From assembly GCA_937876095.1 (NCBI GenBank), contig CALFIE010000008.1, forward strand, positions 1-26,161: DNA of 26,161 bases. The letters run 5' to 3'. Below are positions 22,809 through 26,161 of the stretch, one piece after another. The translations under genes and the position numbers were made by a program. The DNA is from an uncultured Flavobacteriales bacterium. GTDB lineage: Bacteria; Bacteroidota; Bacteroidia; Flavobacteriales; Weeksellaceae. The notes beneath the pieces were generated by a model. It had not been told where the DNA came from, did no database searches, and saw only the letters and a program-made list of their open reading frames with translations. Within the stretch, counting starts at the first letter, position 1. Each line of letters starts with the position of its first letter.

Positions 22809-22839
22809 AAGTTGGAAGTTGGAAGTTGGGAGAAGGAAG
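22805..22839 (+). repeat. GGAAGTT-family heptad repeat (5 units)
   Basis: TTGGAAG is repeated three times exactly, then TTGGGAG and AAGGAAG, in the convergent gap between the deoxyhypusine-synthase-family gene and arfB. Confidence 0.85.
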
Positions 22840-22854
22840 TTAAAAAATACTTTT

Positions 22855-22875
22855 TACATTGTACATTGTACAAAA
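22855..22875 (+). repeat. TACATTG heptanucleotide repeat (3 units)
   Basis: TACATTG, TACATTG, TACAAAA, the same unit as at 3022-3056, a few bases from the end of arfB. Confidence 0.75.
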
Positions 22876-22878
22876 AAA

Positions 22879-23271
22879 CTACAATCTAAACCTCCTATTC
22901 TCTTTCTTCTCGGAAATTTGTTTTTTGGCTTGTATGCGCTTTTCAATCTGTGATCGCGATGGTTTGGTTGCTTTTCTTGGTTTGGGAATTTGTAAAGATT
23001 TATCAACGATTTCCAAGATTTTTTGGGTAACGATTTTCTTGTTTTGTAGTTGTGTTCTGGCTTCAGAACTCGTCAGTTGCAAAATTCCTTCTGTATTGAT
23101 TCTGTTTTTTAATTTAAAGAAAATCCGCTCTTTTTCGGTGTCTGAAAAGACTTGAGATTCTGCAACATTCCACATTACAGTGACAGCTGTTTCAACTTTG
23201 TTCACGTTTTGTCCGCCCGAACCTGAACTTCGGGAGGTTTTGTAAGTGAGTTCGAAAGTGAAGTCTTTCAT
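22879..23271 (-). CDS. arfB: Alternative ribosome-rescue factor ArfB (YaeJ-like peptidyl-tRNA hydrolase)
   Basis: ArfB enters stalled ribosomes without a stop codon in the A site and hydrolyses the peptidyl-tRNA. The catalytic GGQ is at residues 19-21 in SSGSGGQNVNKVETAV. LQLTSSEARTQLQNKK-type sequence follows the catalytic domain, and the C-terminus (from about residue 95) is the basic tail KPRKATKPSRSQIEKRIQAK that occupies the mRNA channel. The 130 residues fit the family, which distinguishes it from full release factors. It starts 17 bases after the menE stop codon on the same strand, so the two are probably cotranscribed. Confidence 0.95.
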   Translation of the reverse strand: MKDFTFELTYKTSRSSGSGGQNVNKVETAVTVMWNVAESQVFSDTEKERIFFKLKNRINTEGILQLTSSEARTQLQNKKIVTQKILEIVDKSLQIPKPRKATKPSRSQIEKRIQAKKQISEKKENRRFRL

Positions 23272-23288
23272 AAGTTGAAAGTTAAAAA

Positions 23289-24341
23289 TTAATTTTGTAA
23301 TTCGATTATTTCAGAAATTAGTTTTATTCGATTGATCTTTCCATTGGGTGTTCTTGGGATTTTTTCAATAAAGAAAATTTCCTTCGGTTTTTGAAAAGAT
23401 TTTTCAAAATTGATGTTCAAAATTGCAGATTTTAAACATTCATCTTCTTGACCTTCAATCACTAAAACCAATTTCTGCCCTAAAGTTTCGTCTGGAATTC
23501 CGATGAAAACCAATTCAGAAATATTTTCAGAATCTCGCAATTCTTTTTTTACATATTGCTCCAATTCTTCAGGGAAAATTTTCGCTCCACCTGAATTGAT
23601 GACGTTATCAATCCGCCCTAAAAATCGGAATTGTTTTTCGTTTTTCAATTCCACTAAATCATTGGTTTGCAGTATTTCAGAATTTAATTTTGGAGCAGAA
23701 ATTCTCAAACAACCTCTTTCATCGGTAGAAATTTCAACTCCATCTAAAATCGTGAAAAATTCTTCGTTAATTGGATAAATTTCTTTCAAAGCAATATGCG
23801 AGAGCGTTTCGGACATTCCGTAAGTTTCAAAAACTCTTCCGACTTCCGACTTCTGACTTCCGACTTGAAAAATTTTATTTTTCAAGTTATCTGAAACTTC
23901 TGCGCCACCAATAATTAGTTTATTAATGAAATGAATTTTATCCAATGAATTTTCTACTTGCAAAGGCGTCATCGCGCAAAAATCGATATCTAGATGTAGA
24001 TTTTCCAACGGTTTTACGCTTGGTTCCATCACAGAAAGTTTCAATTTTCTTTCGATGGATCGCACTACCATCATTTTACCTGAAATGTACCCCATTGGTA
24101 AACAAAGCAATGCAGAATCGCCTTCTATTAAACCAAAAAAATCACAAGTCCTATTTGCCGAAATCCTCATTTTGGATTTTTCGACCTCGAAAATTTTTGG
24201 TTTTCCGGTAGAACCTGATGTTTGCACAGATATCATTTCAGAATCAGATTGCCATTCTTTAATAAAATCCAAGACTTTTTCTTCAAACCCAGAATTTGAA
24301 CGATGCGATAGATTTTCAAAATTTTTAAAATCAATAATCAT
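23289..24341 (-). CDS. menE: O-succinylbenzoate-CoA ligase-like AMP-binding enzyme
   Basis: An ANL-superfamily adenylating enzyme: P-loop TSGSTGKPK (41-49), YGMSETLSHIAL (174-185), FLGRIDNVINSGGAKIFPEELE (hinge and A8), and the catalytic lysine near the end in PNGKINRIK. At 350 residues it is short for the superfamily, which is typical of the compact menaquinone-pathway MenE that I associate with Bacteroidota; SHIALKEIY supports that assignment. It would activate o-succinylbenzoate with CoA on the way to menaquinone. Other men genes are not in the window. Residues 160-168 (VGSQKSEVG), between KNKIFQ and VFETYG, are encoded by a heptad repeat and look like an insertion. arfB follows downstream. 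Confidence 0.88.
   Translation of the reverse strand: MIIDFKNFENLSHRSNSGFEEKVLDFIKEWQSDSEMISVQTSGSTGKPKIFEVEKSKMRISANRTCDFFGLIEGDSALLCLPMGYISGKMMVVRSIERKLKLSVMEPSVKPLENLHLDIDFCAMTPLQVENSLDKIHFINKLIIGGAEVSDNLKNKIFQVGSQKSEVGRVFETYGMSETLSHIALKEIYPINEEFFTILDGVEISTDERGCLRISAPKLNSEILQTNDLVELKNEKQFRFLGRIDNVINSGGAKIFPEELEQYVKKELRDSENISELVFIGIPDETLGQKLVLVIEGQEDECLKSAILNINFEKSFQKPKEIFFIEKIPRTPNGKINRIKLISEIIELQN
23836..23866 (-). repeat. Heptad repeat inside the menE coding region
   Basis: On the plus strand: CTTCCGA, CTTCCGA, CTTCTGA, CTTCCGA, CTTG. On the coding strand it is translated in the same frame as the ABC-F array. Confidence 0.85.
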
Positions 24342-24404
24342 CTGAAAAATAGTATTATTAAAGTGTAATTCGGTGCTTAAACCATTTTTTTTATCAAAAA
24401 TATT

Positions 24405-24434
24405 TTGTGTGAAATAAAAAACTTCCTATATTTG
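24405..24434 (+). promoter_or_regulatory. tRNA-Gln promoter
   Basis: TTG (24405-24407), 19 bases, TATATTTG (24427-24434): a full match to the Bacteroidota consensus, 15 bases before the tRNA. Confidence 0.85.
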
Positions 24435-24449
24435 CACCACCAAAAAGTA

Positions 24450-24520
24450 AGACTCATGGTGTAACGGTAGCACTTCGGTTTTTGGTACCGCCTGTCGGGG
24501 TTCGAATCCCTGTGAGTCTA
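24450..24520 (+). tRNA. tRNA-Gln (anticodon TTG)
   Basis: The 71 bases fold as a cloverleaf. The acceptor is AGACTCA with TGAGTCT and discriminator A. The D stem is GTGT/GCAC. The anticodon loop TTTTGGT gives TTG for glutamine. The T stem is CGGGG/CCCTG with loop TTCGAAT. The first pair of the anticodon stem (T-C) is mismatched. CCA is not encoded. A promoter and a terminator frame it closely. Confidence 0.95.
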
Positions 24521-24533
24521 CTCAATTAACTCT

Positions 24534-24566
24534 AACACCCTGTTTATCAGGGTGTTTTTGTTTTTT
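24534..24566 (+). terminator. Terminator after tRNA-Gln
   Basis: AACACCCTG and CAGGGTGTT form a perfect 9-bp stem with a 5-base loop, followed by a T-rich tract. Confidence 0.9.
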
Positions 24567-24588
24567 TTAGGAAACATTTAGGAAACAT
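24567..24588 (+). repeat. Tandem 11-bp repeat TTAGGAAACAT
   Basis: Two exact adjacent copies (24567-24577, 24578-24588) directly follow the tRNA terminator. Their position next to a tRNA gene would suit an integrase site, but no integrase is seen. Confidence 0.7.
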
Positions 24589-25444
24589 TATCATATTTTA
24601 CACTTTTATTTTGTTAAAAATACCTCAATTTTGGTTATGCTAATATCGTGTTTTTTTTTGTTTTCATCATTAAAAAAATTCTAATACTATTTTATTGCGT
24701 TCGTTTTCAATTGCAATAGTTCAAAACCTACCAGATAATATTTCTATTATTCTACTTCCTAAATAGTAGATTTCAATAAAAAAAGATTGCAACTAATGTA
24801 TTACGTGTTGCATAATTGTTACTTACTTTATAAATTTTTGTTGTTACTTTATATATAAAGGAATATTTTTCTACCATTCAAAATATATATTGCTATTAAA
24901 AAAAATATATTAGTGTACTATTGAGAGTGTAGGTATAAATAAAAAGGTTGTCTGTAAAAAAAGATAGGCGGATCAAAAATAAATACCCCGCCCTTTTGAT
25001 TTCGTTTTGGTTTTTTTAAATTTAGAAGTCGATTTTTTGCAGTTTTGTTTTATTAATTGACAATAAATATTAAATTTGCAATATCAAATAGGATATAATT
25101 TAATCATTTACCATAAACATAGTAGTCAGTCTTTTTACTGAAAGGGTTCTATTGTTGTCTGTCCTGCTTATAGATAATAGATATGGTATTTAATCGGTAA
25201 CCTCTGCGGAATTGAACTGCAGTTTGCCGATTTTTTAAATATCGGGAGGTCGTTTTTGGACGTTCAGAGTAGGGATTTGTTTTAGAAAGGCATAACTCGC
25301 CCGATTTTAAAAAATTAGGAAAGTGGTGCGCCAGAGCGTGTTTTGGGCGTAAAGAGTGAGGAATACATTTCATCTGCTCGTTGGTTTAATAGACCAGAGG
25401 CGATTTAGGACGTCGAGAAAGTGGATATTAGTTTGTCTTATCAT
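24589..25444. other. Gene-poor AT-rich stretch with one GC-richer island
   Basis: No convincing gene is present. Around 24780-24820 there is an inverted repeat (TGCAAC/GTTGCA). At about 24945-25010 a sequence with GGTTGTCTG and CCCCGCCC looks unlike its surroundings. From about 25150 to 25430 base composition is clearly richer in G+C. A 74-codon frame is open there on the minus strand (25149-25373), but its product (basic, Arg/Pro/Ser-rich) resembles no family I know and looks like the translation of a non-coding element. Confidence 0.5.
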
Positions 25445-25647
25445 CTAAAATAAGTCATCTGCTGTTATTGGTTTGTGATAGATATTTTCTTTATTCCATA
25501 GTTTAAGATTTCCAGAAATTCTCGCATTTTCTATCTTTAGATAATATTTCAATATTACTTTCCTAATTTTTTTTGACGAGTTTTATTCTTGGTCTTTTCA
25601 TCGTATTTATTCTTAAAATTTATCCTAAAAAATATTTCGTTTCGAAT
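25445..25647 (-). pseudogene. Frameshifted minus-strand coding remnant
   Basis: Two frames join into a protein-like sequence. RINFKNKYDEKTKNKTRQKK is read first; then, after a run of eight A (25567-25574), VILKYYLKIENARISGNLKL followed by WNKENIYHKPITADDLF and a stop at 25445. One added A in the run would join them. The family is not recognised. It could be a decayed gene, a sequencing indel at low coverage near a contig end, or chance. Confidence 0.3.
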
Positions 25648-25716
25648 TCAAAAAAATTTCCATTAAAATAAATTTTATTTTTGGTGTAACTTGTCTAAAG
25701 TTGCAATTGCAGCAAA

Positions 25717-25875
25717 TTATACTTCTACCTTATAAACTTCTTGCTTACTTGTAATGATCGTAATTTTATTTTCTGGTGTTATAATTTTCTGTTTTACAAA
25801 TTTGAATAACGGTTTACTTATGTCGTTTATGAATTTATCTAATTCGTTATCTAATCCTAAAAAGACTTTCGGAAA
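25717..25875 (-). pseudogene. C-terminal fragment of an unknown protein
   Basis: An open frame of 52 codons without a start ends at 25717. It reads FPKVFLGLDNELDKFINDIS, then KPLFKFVKQKIITPENKITI and ITSKQEVYKVEV. It is preceded by in-frame stops. The amphipathic, Lys/Ile-rich composition looks like real protein in AT-rich DNA. It lies just upstream of the other remnant on the same strand. The family is not recognised. Confidence 0.3.
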
Positions 25876-26161
25876 TCATCAATAAAGGGTAATGTATAAA
25901 ATAAGTTGATTTACGATTTTTAAAATCCATAAAAATGATTTTCAATTATTTACAAATTATTTTATTTTGTAAAAAACAACTTTCGAATTGTTTTTTTAGT
26001 TTTTGTAACCATATATTACCTAAAATGAGACTAGTATAAAGACCCTTTCAAGAGTTTGTAACTTAAATACTAGTAAATTTTAAAAATCGTTTTTAAGAAA
26101 ATTTTCTCCTAAAACCCACTCATTTTTCACACCACTAGTTCAATTTTCGAATTTAGGGTCA
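25876..26161. other. AT-rich end of the window, nothing identified
   Basis: I see no gene, RNA or strong repeat in the last 286 bases. An ACTAGT motif occurs twice (26030, 26134). Whether the contig ends here cannot be told. Confidence 0.4.

Noticed and set aside
22475..22873. 132-codon minus-strand frame over the convergent gap
   Set aside because: It translates the repeats, including the SHSERSRR peptide typical of the TTCGACTTCGCTCAGAATGAC element, and overlaps a gene end.
24945..25010. Insertion-sequence terminal repeat
   Set aside because: One terminus-like sequence was seen, but no matching inverted partner and no transposase.
24450..26161. Genomic island or prophage integrated at tRNA-Gln
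   Set aside because: No integrase, no phage or mobilisation gene and no second tRNA end within the window; kept only as a question.

Overview
The window reads as the end of an assembled contig from a member of the Bacteroidota, most likely a flavobacterium of the Chryseobacterium/Weeksellaceae type. The support is: AT-rich DNA; genes without Shine-Dalgarno sequences; several promoters of the Bacteroidota form (TTG, 19-20 bases, TAnnTTTG); a type IX secretion sorting domain; a mevalonate-pathway HMG-CoA reductase; and flavobacterial-style versions of deoC, ALDH16, a cold-shock-domain protein and an ABC-F protein. The genus is an inference. Bases 1-14 match the 3' end of the Illumina TruSeq read-2 adapter, so the left edge is a contig end with untrimmed adapter.

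Layout. 113-6244 (+): an EEP-fold nuclease/phosphatase, an Lrp/AsnC regulator, deoxyribose-phosphate aldolase, a two-domain ALDH16-type aldehyde dehydrogenase and a zinc-ribbon methyltransferase. 6306-8462: a very small T9SS-sorted protein (-), hemB (+) and a cold-shock-domain protein (+). 8610-13799 (+): an ABC-F ATPase, a TonB-dependent siderophore receptor behind two Fur-like palindromes, and a small MscS channel. 13871-16949 (-): sucC, then the pair HMG-CoA reductase and DUF423 protein. 17311-20891 (+): pfkA, gap and recA. 20984-24341: an alkyltransferase-like protein (-), a deoxyhypusine-synthase-family protein (+), and the pair menE-arfB (-). 24450-24520: tRNA-Gln(TTG). The last 1.6 kb holds no intact gene, only decayed-looking reading frames.

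The genes are mostly housekeeping: glycolysis, TCA cycle, heme, menaquinone, isoprenoids, DNA repair and ribosome rescue. deoC and ALDH16 probably act together, the aldolase releasing acetaldehyde that the dehydrogenase can oxidise.

The less ordinary content lies between and inside the genes. A degenerate 7-bp tandem repeat (GGAAGTT/GGAAGTC family) occurs at eight or more places on both strands. In two of them it is translated in the same frame inside unrelated proteins (ABC-F and MenE), giving the shared peptide VGSQKSEV. A second 7-bp family (TACATTG) occurs twice. A larger hairpin element with conserved flanks and a variable stem occurs three times (2818-2900, 19484-19577 and, inverted, 21532-21626). 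No CRISPR array, intact insertion sequence, prophage or defence system was seen.
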